The position numbers were made by a program, and so were the translations under genes. Below are positions 35,077-43,946 of a stretch of 48,150 nt of DNA, piece by piece. Position 1 is the first letter of the stretch; each line of letters begins with the position of its first letter. The notes under the pieces were generated by a model. That model worked only from the letters and a program-made list of their open reading frames with translations. It did not search any database and was not told the DNA's origin. The DNA lies in contig NBMC01000014.1 in the NCBI GenBank assembly GCA_002084805.1, positions 1 to 48,150 on the forward strand, given 5' to 3'. Origin of the DNA: Spirochaetaceae bacterium 4572_59 (lineage in GTDB: Bacteria; Spirochaetota; Spirochaetia; DSM-2461).

Positions 35077-36609
35077 TTATAACAGGGGCTGGATTTCTTT
35101 ATCAGGAGAGCTGTAATGAATGGTAAAATCAAGAGTCTTCAGAAAAACCCTGAGACTTGCAGAATAGCCTTCCTTATGCCATGACAGAAAGAACTGATCC
35201 GGACTGTCCGATTCTATTTTTAAATGGCTTCCCCATCCGAACGCCCCATGGCTATTCCGGAATTTCATCAGCTTCAGCTGCTCCTGAACTAGAGAGGTTT
35301 TAAGAGCGGAATCAATATCTTTTCCACTGAGATTTGTTCTATTGATATCCTTATGACCTATTGTGTCGGCGGCATGATAGTCATTTGTACCTCCAAAAAG
35401 ATCCAGATACCAAACCTCGGGCATCCCGGGCATAAACATCTGAATGGCTCTGGCCAGAATCATTTTTTCAGGGTCTTCATTCAAAGCACTGAAAAAGGCT
35501 GCATTAAGCTGATAGTAGGAGATCTTTTGACCATCGGCAGCATAGAGATCCTTAACCCGTCCTCCCCGGCTCTTGATAAGCTCTATCATATCTCCAATTG
35601 TTTTTTCATCCAGAAGGCCTTTAACATCCAATAGGGGAATGCCATCGTGACATCCCAGCATGTTGACGGTTTTATATTTTTTCATCCGGATCTCACGGAT
35701 CCACTGCAGCAAAATACTACTGTCCGATGATTCTATGGTATTAAAAACAAGCCCCGGAAAGAAGAAGTCATAAATTGGGAATCCCCGGCCTGCGAGGCTC
35801 TCATGAATTCCATCCTCATATTTTGAGTGGATCTCCGGCAACAGGGTCATCCCGTATTTGTCCGCAGAAGCCTTGATCCTTGAAAGATACTCCCAAGTAC
35901 CGGGTTCGTTAAAGAAGTTGCTTGAGCCTGCTTCTTTGTGCAGGTAGGCAAAGGCATCCAGCCGGACAATGCTGGCACCATAGCGGCTGAACTTCTTAAA
36001 AGTATCCTCATAAAAATCCCATACCTTCTGCGATTGGGCATTAAGATCCATCTGTCCCAGATAGCCATGGATTGTCTTTTCCTGATAAAAGCTGTTCCAG
36101 TAGAAACGGTAGGAACCATCAGGAAAAGGAACTTTCAAGATGGGAAGCCCCGCTTTTCTCATAAACAGTTTGGAAAGATACTCATCTTGGGGCATGATAT
36201 ATCCTTCCGCAGTTAATTGCCCCTTTCCCTTCCAGAATTTATTCCAGTCGATAAAAGTATCCACATACTCTGACTGATCACCCTTTTCCAGAAGATCCTG
36301 AAACTGGGGGGACTGTACGGAGAGATGGTTTAATACAAAATCCAGTTTCAGTGAGAGTCCCATCCTGCACAGATCATGAAGGTTCTCCTCCCCGACAAGC
36401 TCGCTATTAAGATCATAGCTGATAACAGAAAACCCCCTGTCCAGATCGGATTCAAACATGGAAGGAAGAATATAGAGGCAGGAGAAGACATCCCGGAATT
36501 CCTCTCTCTGCAGCATTCTGATCATTTCCTTCAAGTTCCCCCCGCAGCTGTCAGGGTAGGCATTAAGCATGACTCCCTCGGGCAGATTATACTTAAGCGC
36601 CTGTTTCAT
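35077..36609 (-). CDS. GH13 subfamily 18 glycoside phosphorylase (sucrose-phosphorylase-like)
   Basis: A 510-aa cytoplasmic GH13 enzyme of the sucrose phosphorylase type, which makes alpha-glucose-1-phosphate from a glucoside and phosphate. Catalytic residues are in place: nucleophile D218 in VRLDAFAY, acid/base E259 in LLPEIHSKY and H321-D322 in LGCHDGIP. The N-terminus NLPEGVMLNAYPDSCGGNL is typical. Subfamily members also act on sucrose-6-phosphate, glucosylglycerate or glucosylglycerol, so the substrate is open. Its ATG overlaps the stop of the upstream kinase gene by 4 nt, indicating coupled expression. Confidence 0.85.
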   Translation of the reverse strand: MKQALKYNLPEGVMLNAYPDSCGGNLKEMIRMLQREEFRDVFSCLYILPSMFESDLDRGFSVISYDLNSELVGEENLHDLCRMGLSLKLDFVLNHLSVQSPQFQDLLEKGDQSEYVDTFIDWNKFWKGKGQLTAEGYIMPQDEYLSKLFMRKAGLPILKVPFPDGSYRFYWNSFYQEKTIHGYLGQMDLNAQSQKVWDFYEDTFKKFSRYGASIVRLDAFAYLHKEAGSSNFFNEPGTWEYLSRIKASADKYGMTLLPEIHSKYEDGIHESLAGRGFPIYDFFFPGLVFNTIESSDSSILLQWIREIRMKKYKTVNMLGCHDGIPLLDVKGLLDEKTIGDMIELIKSRGGRVKDLYAADGQKISYYQLNAAFFSALNEDPEKMILARAIQMFMPGMPEVWYLDLFGGTNDYHAADTIGHKDINRTNLSGKDIDSALKTSLVQEQLKLMKFRNSHGAFGWGSHLKIESDSPDQFFLSWHKEGYSASLRVFLKTLDFTIHYSSPDKEIQPLL

Positions 36610-37496
36610 TGGGTCATCCTTTTCTGAAGAGATTCAATAGAGAGAATCTCTCCGCTCTTGCCTATAATAAGAGAAGCCCTGCCGCATTGACTGTTCAGGC
36701 GTTCCTGCTCAATTTCCAGGACCATATTGCTAAAGGGGCTGTCTACCCGTTTATCTCGCCCGCGGGATAAACGGTGAGCCAGGGTTTCATCTGGTGTACT
36801 GTAGAGATAAACAGGGTAATCTATCCCCTTTAGAGCAGGGTTATTACCATGAGTCCATTCGATAATCAGCACTGATTTTTTACTGAAATCCACCGACTCA
36901 AAGTGAACATCCTCGGCCATACGGCCCATCCGCTTTAAGGGGATAGAGGTCGATCCGCCTTTGAATTGAGTAATGATATGATTGATGAGATTAAAATCAA
37001 TCTCCATTTCGGATCCCAGGTATTGCCTGAGAGCCAGCTTCCCCGCTTCCTGATAAATTTGGAATCCCCTGTGAGCCCGTGCTTTCTCAGGATCTGCATC
37101 TTTCAGATCTTCCCAGGCATCATGAATGTCTCGGTCCCAGGAACTGGTGAACTCATTTTCCTGAGCCATAGCGGAAAGACCAGCCGAGCGGAAGCGGTTC
37201 AAACGTTCCCCATCATTGTGTTCGGGGATGCGCCGGGGATAGTTATCTCCCGATAGGACATAGGTCTGATATGCTGACTGTTTTAAATAGTGGGCCAAAA
37301 GAGAAGCAATTTCCGATTTTCCCACACCGGAACCACCGTAAACGGAGATGACTGTTTTATCTTTTCCGGCTTCTTTCAGTTTTTGAAGAATAACGGGAAA
37401 GATGACCTCAGCCCGCAGGATATGAGTTTTTTCTATTTGAATCTGATCACCGGGCATATCGCCCCTTACTAGCTCTGATAAATCAATTTTCAGCAT
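36606..37496 (-). CDS. P-loop kinase of unknown substrate, coupled to the GH13 phosphorylase
   Basis: A 296-aa P-loop NTPase related in pattern to uridine, phosphoribulo or adenylylsulfate kinases. Walker A is GGSGVGKS (54-61), followed by YVLSGDNYPRRIPEHNDGER, which resembles the substrate Asp loop (DxYxR) of uridine-kinase-like enzymes. The VLIIEWTHGNNP strand and a LAHRLSRGRDKR lid (Arg-rich) follow. The substrate is not known; the 4-nt overlap with the GH13 phosphorylase suggests a sugar or glycoside released or consumed by that enzyme. Confidence 0.65.
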   Translation of the reverse strand: MLKIDLSELVRGDMPGDQIQIEKTHILRAEVIFPVILQKLKEAGKDKTVISVYGGSGVGKSEIASLLAHYLKQSAYQTYVLSGDNYPRRIPEHNDGERLNRFRSAGLSAMAQENEFTSSWDRDIHDAWEDLKDADPEKARAHRGFQIYQEAGKLALRQYLGSEMEIDFNLINHIITQFKGGSTSIPLKRMGRMAEDVHFESVDFSKKSVLIIEWTHGNNPALKGIDYPVYLYSTPDETLAHRLSRGRDKRVDSPFSNMVLEIEQERLNSQCGRASLIIGKSGEILSIESLQKRMTQ

Positions 37497-37647
37497 TTTT
37501 TACTGATCCTCCCTACAGGTCATCATACACATCACTAAAACACATTACTAAAAGATTATTTAGCAGCTATTTTATAGAATTCAGAGATAAAGTATAATAT
37601 TTATTCTTATACCTAGCAGCCTTTTTCAGTGATAACTCTTTCAGTAA

Positions 37648-37675
37648 TTGCATATTAAAAATTTATCATTATAGT
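37648..37675 (+). promoter_or_regulatory. Candidate promoter of the MATE transporter
   Basis: TTGCAT, 16 nt and TATAGT lie about 33 nt before the MATE start. The 211-nt region between it and the divergent kinase gene holds no other feature I can support, apart from another TATAAT at 37593-37598 without a good -35. Confidence 0.4.
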
Positions 37676-37708
37676 AGAACCATAATCTAAGATAAATGAG
37701 AGTTATTG

Positions 37709-39085
37709 ATGAGTGATAAAAAAGAAATATTTGACATGTTTGAAGGTCCGGTCAGGCCGGTACTGATCCGTCTCAGTCTACCTATTCTGGCAGGGATGTT
37801 TTTTCAGCTACTCTATAATATTGTGGATACAATTTTTGTCAGCCGGATTGATCTGGCTGATCCCTCCTATGTTGGAGGAGTTGGTCTGATTTTCCCCCTT
37901 GTGTTTCTTTTTATAGCCCTGGGAAACGGGCTGTCTATAGGAGTCAGCTCTCTGGTAGCCCGTGCTATCGGAGAGAAAAATCATGAAGTTCTTGATAAGA
38001 CTGCCGAGTCCGGATTTTTAATCGGGATCATACTCTCAATTTTGACCATAGTCCTTGTTCTGATCTGGGGAAAGGACCTTGTCAGCATGCTGGGGGCAAC
38101 GGGAGATTACTATACCCATGGTTACAACTATCTCATATACCTGCTTCCCTCGGCTCTGTTTATCTTCACAAGTAGTTCCCTTATCGGAATACTGCAGGGT
38201 GAAGGGTTAATGAAACATGTTATGAATGCCATGATCCTGGGAACGGTAATAAATATAATCCTGGACCCCATTCTGATTTTTCTTCTGAATATGGATGTCA
38301 GAGGAGCCGCTCTGGCAACGGCTATCGGACAGGGAGCCAGTTTTATCTACGTATTCACTGTCTTTCTTAAAAATCGCTCCTCCATCCGGATTGAATGGAA
38401 AATCAGTAATATCAGCCGCAATGTTCTCGGAAAGATAGTAGCTATTGGTCTTCCCCAGGCAATGGGTATGATCATGATGGCCATTGCAACCCTTTTTTAC
38501 AATCGACTGGTTGTACAGATTGATCCTCTTGCCATGACGGCATTCAGCCTGTTCGGTCGATTAGAACAATTGGTTCTTATGCCGGGCTTTGCCCTGGGTG
38601 CGGCTGTGATTACCATGGTGGGACAGAATGCCGGACGTGGCCGTTTCGACCGTATACGGGATATTATGTACAACACATGGCTAATTGGAATCAGTACCAC
38701 TATTATTCTGGCCCTGTTAATGATGGCCGCAGCATCCCGTATCTATCCCAACTTTTCAGAGCTGGATACTGTGGTGGACTATGCAGTCAGGCAAACCTAC
38801 ACAATGGAGCTCTTATATATTTTTGCCTTAACGGGGATTACAAACAGGAATTTCTTTCAGGGGATCGGTTCTCCTGTTCCGGCACTGCTTCTGACACTTC
38901 TGAGAACAATTCTACTCTCTCTTCCCCTGGCCTATCTCTATGTAAAAGGATTCGGGATGGGTATTGAAGGTGTATGGTGGGGAATGAATACAGGAACCAT
39001 TCTAACGGGAGTATTCAGCATATTCCTGGTGATCCATTCCATTAAACGATTGGAAGACGGATCGATGATAATAAGAAAAGTCTAA
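37709..39085 (+). CDS. MATE-family multidrug/Na+ or H+ antiporter
   Basis: A 458-aa inner-membrane protein with about 12 hydrophobic segments and MATE signatures in both halves: PILAGMFFQLLYNIVDTIFV near the start, GNGLSIGVSSLVARAIGEKN, and the second-half counterpart GLPQAMGMIMMAIATLFYN and PGFALGAAVITMVGQNAGRG. These transporters export cationic drugs or metabolites. The ATG at 37709 is preferred over TTG 37706. A TetR-family gene lies nearby on the other strand but is separated by the DUF2161 gene, so regulation by it is a guess. Confidence 0.9.
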   Translation: MSDKKEIFDMFEGPVRPVLIRLSLPILAGMFFQLLYNIVDTIFVSRIDLADPSYVGGVGLIFPLVFLFIALGNGLSIGVSSLVARAIGEKNHEVLDKTAESGFLIGIILSILTIVLVLIWGKDLVSMLGATGDYYTHGYNYLIYLLPSALFIFTSSSLIGILQGEGLMKHVMNAMILGTVINIILDPILIFLLNMDVRGAALATAIGQGASFIYVFTVFLKNRSSIRIEWKISNISRNVLGKIVAIGLPQAMGMIMMAIATLFYNRLVVQIDPLAMTAFSLFGRLEQLVLMPGFALGAAVITMVGQNAGRGRFDRIRDIMYNTWLIGISTTIILALLMMAAASRIYPNFSELDTVVDYAVRQTYTMELLYIFALTGITNRNFFQGIGSPVPALLLTLLRTILLSLPLAYLYVKGFGMGIEGVWWGMNTGTILTGVFSIFLVIHSIKRLEDGSMIIRKV

Positions 39086-39098
39086 CACAATCCAAAGC

Positions 39099-39815
39099 TC
39101 AGGAATCAGAATTATCAAGCCCCAGGGCTGCTTTTCTGATTCCCGGATGCTCCCTCTCATAGCGGTCCAGGGCTTCTTCCCCGGCCTGATTCAGTTGATA
39201 GATTCCCCGGGACTGTTTATCAAACCAGCCGTAAAAATTTTTTGAAAGAATGCCTTGCGTCTTATCAGCTCTGGCACCCCTTTCTCTCAGATTTTTGGGA
39301 GACTGGGGCCCACTGTCTTTCAGCATAAATCCGATTTTTATAGACTCCTGCTTGTAGGCGCTAATCTTTTCTGTGGTTGAGGGAACACCTCCTTTATTGA
39401 ATTCTCCGTATCGACCGTTTATCTCTCTGAGAATGGCTGCCTGTTTCCGCCTTCTCATTCTCTTTTCAAAAGGAACAGGATGCAGTAGAACTTCCACTCT
39501 GGTTTTTGTTTTCATGAATCGAACAAGAATCAAACCGACTTCAAGCCTTCTCAATAATTGTAGAAGCCCCCTATGATTGGGAAGGGATTTCTTCCCGGGG
39601 AGGAGAGGAACAGCGATATAGACAGAATCACAAATATCTTTCCGTTTGGCTGCCTGTATCAGCAGGGTTGTTGTAACCCGGGTTTTAAGCTCCACAATAG
39701 ACATCTCATCACCCTTTACGGCAATAAGATCACAGTCCTTTACTTCCGCCCTGACAGTGTATCCCTGCTTCTCCAGATAGATTTGCAGGGGTTTATAGAG
39801 ATCTTCTTCTTTCAA
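39099..39815 (-). CDS. DUF2161-like putative PD-(D/E)XK nuclease-fold protein
   Basis: A 238-aa protein whose N-terminus fits a PD-(D/E)XK core: DLYKPLQIYLEKQGYTVRAE, Asp29 in DCDLIAVKG, and E42-L-K44 in SIVELKTR. The pattern matches DUF2161, a family of unknown function. The C-terminal third is basic and may form a winged-helix-like domain (SKNFYGWFDKQSRGIYQLNQ). It is 3 nt downstream of the tetR-like gene, so an operon is likely. DNA cleavage is not demonstrated. Confidence 0.65.
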   Translation of the reverse strand: MKEEDLYKPLQIYLEKQGYTVRAEVKDCDLIAVKGDEMSIVELKTRVTTTLLIQAAKRKDICDSVYIAVPLLPGKKSLPNHRGLLQLLRRLEVGLILVRFMKTKTRVEVLLHPVPFEKRMRRRKQAAILREINGRYGEFNKGGVPSTTEKISAYKQESIKIGFMLKDSGPQSPKNLRERGARADKTQGILSKNFYGWFDKQSRGIYQLNQAGEEALDRYEREHPGIRKAALGLDNSDS

Positions 39816-39818
39816 AAC

Positions 39819-40508
39819 TTAATCCACATGAGATTGATACTCCCTTCGCCCCTTCTCTGTCATCATATCAGATAATAGCGTATCTATCAGCATCTTAAGC
39901 TGATCCTCAGGCTTCCAGACTTCTTCTCTCGAAATCATGTATTTTCTATTAATGAGCTTCTGTGCATAAGAGCTGATGGCAACAGCTGCCATGGAGTAGT
40001 ATTGACCAAGATCCCGGTCTGTTCTGAACGTAGAGTCTTTTATCCCGTTATGGATCATTTCAACAAGCTGTCTGTTCTGCTTCCCCATGGTTTCATTATA
40101 AACGGCCATGGCATCAGGTTTTTCAGGCAGGCGTGATATAAAGGAGTCAAAGTCTTCCTGAAAACGAAAGTACTCAGGTGTCTTCAGGAAAATAGTAACA
40201 TGGTAGAGCAGTACAGAGCAGATCTGCCAGCCCCCTGCATCAGAGCCGAAAGCTCTGTCAATTTCAGACTGCAAACCCTTCTGCCTGTTCAGTATTGCTG
40301 CATGAACAGCCAGTTCTCCCTTATTTGTGAAATAACGATAAACTGTTGCCACACCGATTGCTGCACTATCAGCAACTTCCTGAAATGAGGTCTGTTCTAT
40401 TCCCTTCCGGCAGAAAAGAGCATAGGCAGAACGTATAATCCGCTGGTGGTTTTTCTGTTTAAGCTGGTCAGTGTCTCGTTCTCTCCGGATTTGTGCGGCA
40501 GATTTCAT
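39819..40508 (-). CDS. TetR/AcrR-family transcriptional regulator
   Basis: A 229-aa regulator with the TetR N-terminal HTH: IIRSAYALFCRKGIEQTSFQ, then EVADSAAIGVATVYRYFTNK. The C-terminal ligand domain is variable and gives no ligand hint. ATG 40508 follows AAGGAG; the longer frame to 40535 would run through the operator-like palindrome. It is autoregulated by inference, since palindromes lie 15-45 nt upstream, and it leads an operon with the DUF2161 gene. Confidence 0.88.
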   Translation of the reverse strand: MKSAAQIRRERDTDQLKQKNHQRIIRSAYALFCRKGIEQTSFQEVADSAAIGVATVYRYFTNKGELAVHAAILNRQKGLQSEIDRAFGSDAGGWQICSVLLYHVTIFLKTPEYFRFQEDFDSFISRLPEKPDAMAVYNETMGKQNRQLVEMIHNGIKDSTFRTDRDLGQYYSMAAVAISSYAQKLINRKYMISREEVWKPEDQLKMLIDTLLSDMMTEKGRREYQSHVD

Positions 40509-40522
40509 ATAGGTCTCCTTAT

Positions 40523-40553
40523 ATTGATAGATCAACTATCAATAGCTACTATT
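40523..40553 (-). promoter_or_regulatory. Operator-like palindromes upstream of tetR-like gene
   Basis: ATTGATAG-ATCAA-CTATCAAT (40523-40543) is a perfect 8-bp inverted repeat, overlapped by AATAG-CTA-CTATT (40541-40553). They lie just upstream of the tetR-like SD, where a TetR protein would be expected to bind. Confidence 0.55.
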
Positions 40554-40660
40554 GTCTATTATGCTATTTTATCACAGCAAAGTAGATATTACAACAATCC
40601 TGGTAATATCATAACTATCACTACAAACGATTGAATTATTAAATATTAAAATGGTATCAC

Positions 40661-40707
40661 TGGGCAAATTTTCTTTAATGCTCTATACTATATGTATAGA
40701 GCATTAA
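40661..40707 (+). promoter_or_regulatory. vapBC promoter with perfect palindromic operator
   Basis: TGGGCA, 17 nt and TATACT (40684-40689) form a promoter whose -10 lies inside a perfect palindrome: TTAATGCTCTATAC (40675-40688), TATAT, GTATAGAGCATTAA (40694-40707). VapBC complexes usually repress their own promoter at such sites. Confidence 0.65.
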
Positions 40708-40718
40708 GGGGAGACAAA

Positions 40719-40955
40719 ATGAAGATAGGTTCAGTTTTTGAAAATAATCGAACTCAGGCAGTCAGGCTACCTGCAGAAACACGTTTTCCAAAGGATGTTA
40801 AGAAAGTAACCGTTCGGATAATTGGAGATACCCGAGTAATCTCACCTGTAAAAAAAACATGGGATGATTTTTTTTTATCTTCTGATAATACTGTAACTGA
40901 TGATTTCATCACAGAAAGAGCTTTTCAATTCCAATCAGAGAGAGAACCTTTTTAA
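40719..40955 (+). CDS. vapB: Antitoxin VapB-like
   Basis: A 78-aa antitoxin. The N-terminal AbrB/VapB-type DNA-binding motif reads GSVFENNRTQAVRLPAETRF, with NRTQAVRLP diagnostic of VapB antitoxins. The C-terminal DDFITERAFQFQSEREP would wrap the toxin. ATG 40719 follows AGGGGAG. The stop lies 1 nt before vapC, the usual antitoxin-first order. It neutralises the PIN ribonuclease and represses the operon at the palindrome upstream. Confidence 0.85.
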   Translation: MKIGSVFENNRTQAVRLPAETRFPKDVKKVTVRIIGDTRVISPVKKTWDDFFLSSDNTVTDDFITERAFQFQSEREPF

Positions 40956-40956
40956 A

Positions 40957-41367
40957 ATGTTGAAATTTATGCTCGATACAAATATTGTTATTTATGTAAT
41001 CAAACGACGACCTGTCGAATTGATTGATGTTTTTAATAAACATGCTGATCAGATGTGTATAAGCAGTATTACCCTTGCAGAGCTGATACATGGTGCTGAA
41101 AAAAGCTCAATCCCTGAGAAAAATATGCAAAGAATAGAAGACTTCATATCCCGCCTTGAAGTGCTATCCTACGACAATGAAGCCGCAATGCATTATGGTG
41201 ATATTCGAGCGAATCTTGAAAGAAAAGGAACACCCATTGGTGTAAATGATCTCCATATAGCGGGACATGCCCGAAGCCGCGGCTTGATTATAGTCACTAA
41301 TAACACAAAAGAATTTATACGGATTGAAGGATTAAGAATAACCGACTGGACAGTTGGCGAGAGCTAA
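40957..41367 (+). CDS. vapC: Toxin VapC-like PIN-domain ribonuclease
   Basis: A 136-aa PIN-domain endoribonuclease; VapC toxins cleave tRNA or rRNA. Acidic active-site residues are D7 (MLDTNIVIYV), E42 (TLAELIHGAE) and D98 (VNDLHIAGHARS), with TNNTKEF near the end. The complete set suggests activity. ATG 40957 follows directly after the vapB stop. It is at the left edge of the accessory tract. Confidence 0.88.
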   Translation: MLKFMLDTNIVIYVIKRRPVELIDVFNKHADQMCISSITLAELIHGAEKSSIPEKNMQRIEDFISRLEVLSYDNEAAMHYGDIRANLERKGTPIGVNDLHIAGHARSRGLIIVTNNTKEFIRIEGLRITDWTVGES

Positions 41368-41597
41368 AACTTACAATTACACGTACTGACAGTAACTCAA
41401 TCATTGTCTTTACAATATGAGAATAGTTGTTTATTTCCTCTTAGGTGATAATCACCATAATCTTCATAGTATTGTTTCTGAGTTGTGATATATGTAAGGT
41501 TCGCCATTATTGGATAGTTACCAACTTTACCAAGGATAATATTGAATTTGCCTGTATGTCGTTTTATGACTTATACTCTCAAAATAGTGAGGTAATT

Positions 41598-42155
41598 ATG
41601 AAAAGATACATCCTGATTGCAATGACAGTTTTATTCACCCTCCCCCTGTTCGGGAATACGGAAATTGCCGGTGTGAATGTGGAGGAGAAACTCAGTTTTG
41701 ACGCTGTTAATTACAGGCTGAACGGTGCCGGTATCAGAAAGAAACTGATACTGAAACTCTATGTAGGCTCCCTGTATACAGAGGAAAAAATCAATAACGA
41801 ATCAGAGATACTCAAGGGACCGCTTGCTGCAGTTATCCGGCTTGACATCATATCCGGTCTGATCACCAGCGAACTGATGGCAGAGACTATAGAAGAGGGT
41901 TTTGACAAAGCCATGAGCGGAAACACGGCGCCCCTCCGGAGTGAAATCGATGATTTTATAGCCGTCTTTGATGAAGAAATTGAGAAGGGCGATCAGTTTA
42001 CATTTATCAGTATGCCCGGTACAGGAGTGAAGGCCTACAAGGGAGATAAAGCTCTTACTGAGATCACAGATGACCGATTCAGGGAAGTCCTTTTTGCGAT
42101 ATGGCTGGGAGATGATCCGGCTGATAAAAAGCTTAAAAAGGCTATGCTGGACTGA
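41598..42155 (+). CDS. Exported chalcone-isomerase-like protein
   Basis: A 185-aa protein with signal peptide (KRYILIAMTVLFTLPLFG). The mature part resembles bacterial chalcone isomerase-like (CHI) proteins: GAGIRKKLILKLYVGSLYTE and AAVIRLDIISGLITSELMAE, then EIEKGDQFTFISMPGTGVKA and a C-terminal WLGDDPADKKLKKAML. Bacterial members have no proven enzyme activity; some may bind fatty acids or haem. The start at 41598 follows GAGG; the open frame upstream to 41445 lacks a signal peptide at its end. Confidence 0.78.
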   Translation: MKRYILIAMTVLFTLPLFGNTEIAGVNVEEKLSFDAVNYRLNGAGIRKKLILKLYVGSLYTEEKINNESEILKGPLAAVIRLDIISGLITSELMAETIEEGFDKAMSGNTAPLRSEIDDFIAVFDEEIEKGDQFTFISMPGTGVKAYKGDKALTEITDDRFREVLFAIWLGDDPADKKLKKAMLD

Positions 42156-42434
42156 GAATAATAACTATTTCTCTGTCGATGCCCGAAAGATTATAATAAC
42201 CCCTGCACCCCCTCTAAAAAAAAAGAGGGGAAGCGGATTCAATCAAAATTCTTCAAAGCTATCATCTTCATGAGCCTGAAAAGAACCCGATGATTCAAAG
42301 GAACTCAAACGCTCAACAACTGGTAACATCTTGGATTTCCCTTGCAAAAAACACCTGTACAAAAGCTGAAGTTGATCACATGAAAATCTATGATATTTTT
42401 AAACTGAAAGGGAACACGTTATACGGATGTATAA
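42156..42434. other. Intergenic stretch without assigned gene
   Basis: Between the CHI-like gene and the AAA ATPase promoter there are about 280 nt. A hairpin CCCCTCT/AGAGGGG with an A-rich loop (42209-42230) is the only structure seen; it has no T-run downstream. Short open frames here lack SD and recognisable content. Confidence 0.4.
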
Positions 42435-42463
42435 TTGTTTCTTATGGTAATGTGTGTTACAAT
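42435..42463 (+). promoter_or_regulatory. Candidate promoter of the AAA ATPase gene
   Basis: TTGTTT, 17 nt and TACAAT lie 29 nt before the start. Confidence 0.45.
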
Positions 42464-42492
42464 AACCCGAGTTACTATAGAAGGTAAAAAAA

Positions 42493-43827
42493 ATGAAATT
42501 TTATGCTAGAGATAATGAATTAGTATTACTTGGAAAGCAATTCTCACATACAATTAACTCTTCAGTTATGACAGTAATTACGGGCAGAAGAAGAATAGGC
42601 AAGACCTATTTAGCAAGGAAACATGCTGAAGGGAAAAAGAGTATATACTTGTTTGTATCCAAAAAACCAGAAGTTCTACTTTGTAAAGAATTTGTAGAAA
42701 CAATCCAAGCAGTAGCCGATTATCCAGTTATTGGTGATATTACAGAATTCAAACAAGTTTTCCGGCTTCTAATGGAAATATCAAAAACAGAACAAATAGT
42801 TCTCATTATTGATGAGTTTCAAGAATTTCATAATATCAACAAATCGGTATATTCTGATATCCAAAATCTATGGGATGAATATAAGGATCATACTAAAGCT
42901 CAATTGATATTTATAGGTTCAGTCTATTCCTTAATGCATAAGATTTTCCAAAATAGTAAAGAACCTTTGTTTGGAAGAGCTGACAGAATTATCTATTTGA
43001 AACCATTTCCTCCGTCAGTGATAAAAGAAATACTCGATGACAATCGCTCATATACCAAGGAAAATTTATTTTATATATATATGATTACTGGTGGAGTCCC
43101 TAAATATCTAAATACTCTTAATCAATATAAGACATTCTCTATGACTGATATTTTAGACTTGTACTTACAGGAGAGTTCTCCGTTTCTCGACGAAGGTAAA
43201 ATGATACTGATTGAAGAATTCGGGAAAGAATATGGAACATATTTTGCGATACTCCAAATGCTTTCAGAAGGAAGAACATCAAGATCTGAAATAGAATCAA
43301 TCCTGGAAAGGAATATAGGTGGATATTTAGAAAAACTCGAAACTGATTATGATTTAATTAGAAAGAGAAAACCCATCAGTGCTAAAACAACAGGAAGAGT
43401 CCAAAAGTATTATATTAAAGATAATTTCTTATCATTCTGGTTTAGATTCATTTTTAAGAATAAATCAGCAATAGAGAGTAATAACTTTGTTTTTATAAGA
43501 AAATCTATAGAAATGAATATTCAGAATTACAGCGGACAAGTTTTGGAAAAACTATATCATGATATTTTTATTGAAAAATCATCGTTCAACCAGATTGGAA
43601 ATTATTGGGAGAGGGGAAATAAAAACGAATTAGATATAGTTGCTATTAATGATTTAGATCAGCGAATTGTTATCTCAGAAGTAAAAATGAATATTGAGAA
43701 AGCTAAAATGAATGCTCTCAAAGATAAATCTATTAATCTTATTAAGAAATATCCAGGATACGAGATAGAGTATTTATTATTAGGAATGCAAACCATTGAT
43801 GAATACATGATTAAAGAGACCGTATAA
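42493..43827 (+). CDS. AAA+ ATPase with DUF234-type C-terminus (ATPase_2 family)
   Basis: A 444-aa protein. Walker A is GRRRIGKT (31-38), Walker B is VLIIDEF (D107, E108), and FIGSVYSLMHKIF holds a sensor-like Ser. The C-terminal DUF234 region contains KYYIKDNFLSFWFRFIFKNK and a PD-(D/E)XK-like NELDIVAIN and ISEVKMN pair (Asp, then ExK). These proteins are common in archaea and in bacteria with mobile DNA; function is unknown. Base composition is clearly more AT-rich than the core genes, which suggests transfer. GAAGG serves as SD. Confidence 0.82.
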   Translation: MKFYARDNELVLLGKQFSHTINSSVMTVITGRRRIGKTYLARKHAEGKKSIYLFVSKKPEVLLCKEFVETIQAVADYPVIGDITEFKQVFRLLMEISKTEQIVLIIDEFQEFHNINKSVYSDIQNLWDEYKDHTKAQLIFIGSVYSLMHKIFQNSKEPLFGRADRIIYLKPFPPSVIKEILDDNRSYTKENLFYIYMITGGVPKYLNTLNQYKTFSMTDILDLYLQESSPFLDEGKMILIEEFGKEYGTYFAILQMLSEGRTSRSEIESILERNIGGYLEKLETDYDLIRKRKPISAKTTGRVQKYYIKDNFLSFWFRFIFKNKSAIESNNFVFIRKSIEMNIQNYSGQVLEKLYHDIFIEKSSFNQIGNYWERGNKNELDIVAINDLDQRIVISEVKMNIEKAKMNALKDKSINLIKKYPGYEIEYLLLGMQTIDEYMIKETV

Positions 43828-43946
43828 CAATGATTTGATATTGTCATTTTAGCTGTCATATTCAGTCCAATTCTGCTTCGCAGGCACATGACCCTTCCCC
43901 GACAAATAAATGCCATTGGGGAGGAGCAGAATCTTCGACAGTAGTA

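Noticed and set aside
41445..41597. Long upstream extension of the CHI-like protein.
   Set aside because: A signal peptide begins at ATG 41598 after an SD; the extension would bury it.
42209..42230. CCCCTCT/AGAGGGG hairpin taken as a terminator.
   Set aside because: No T-run follows on either strand; the loop is A-rich instead.
43828..43946. Minus-strand reading after the lipoprotein pseudogene (LLLPNGIYLSGKGHV) looked protein-like.
   Set aside because: No start, SD or family could be linked to it, and it lies outside any supported gene.
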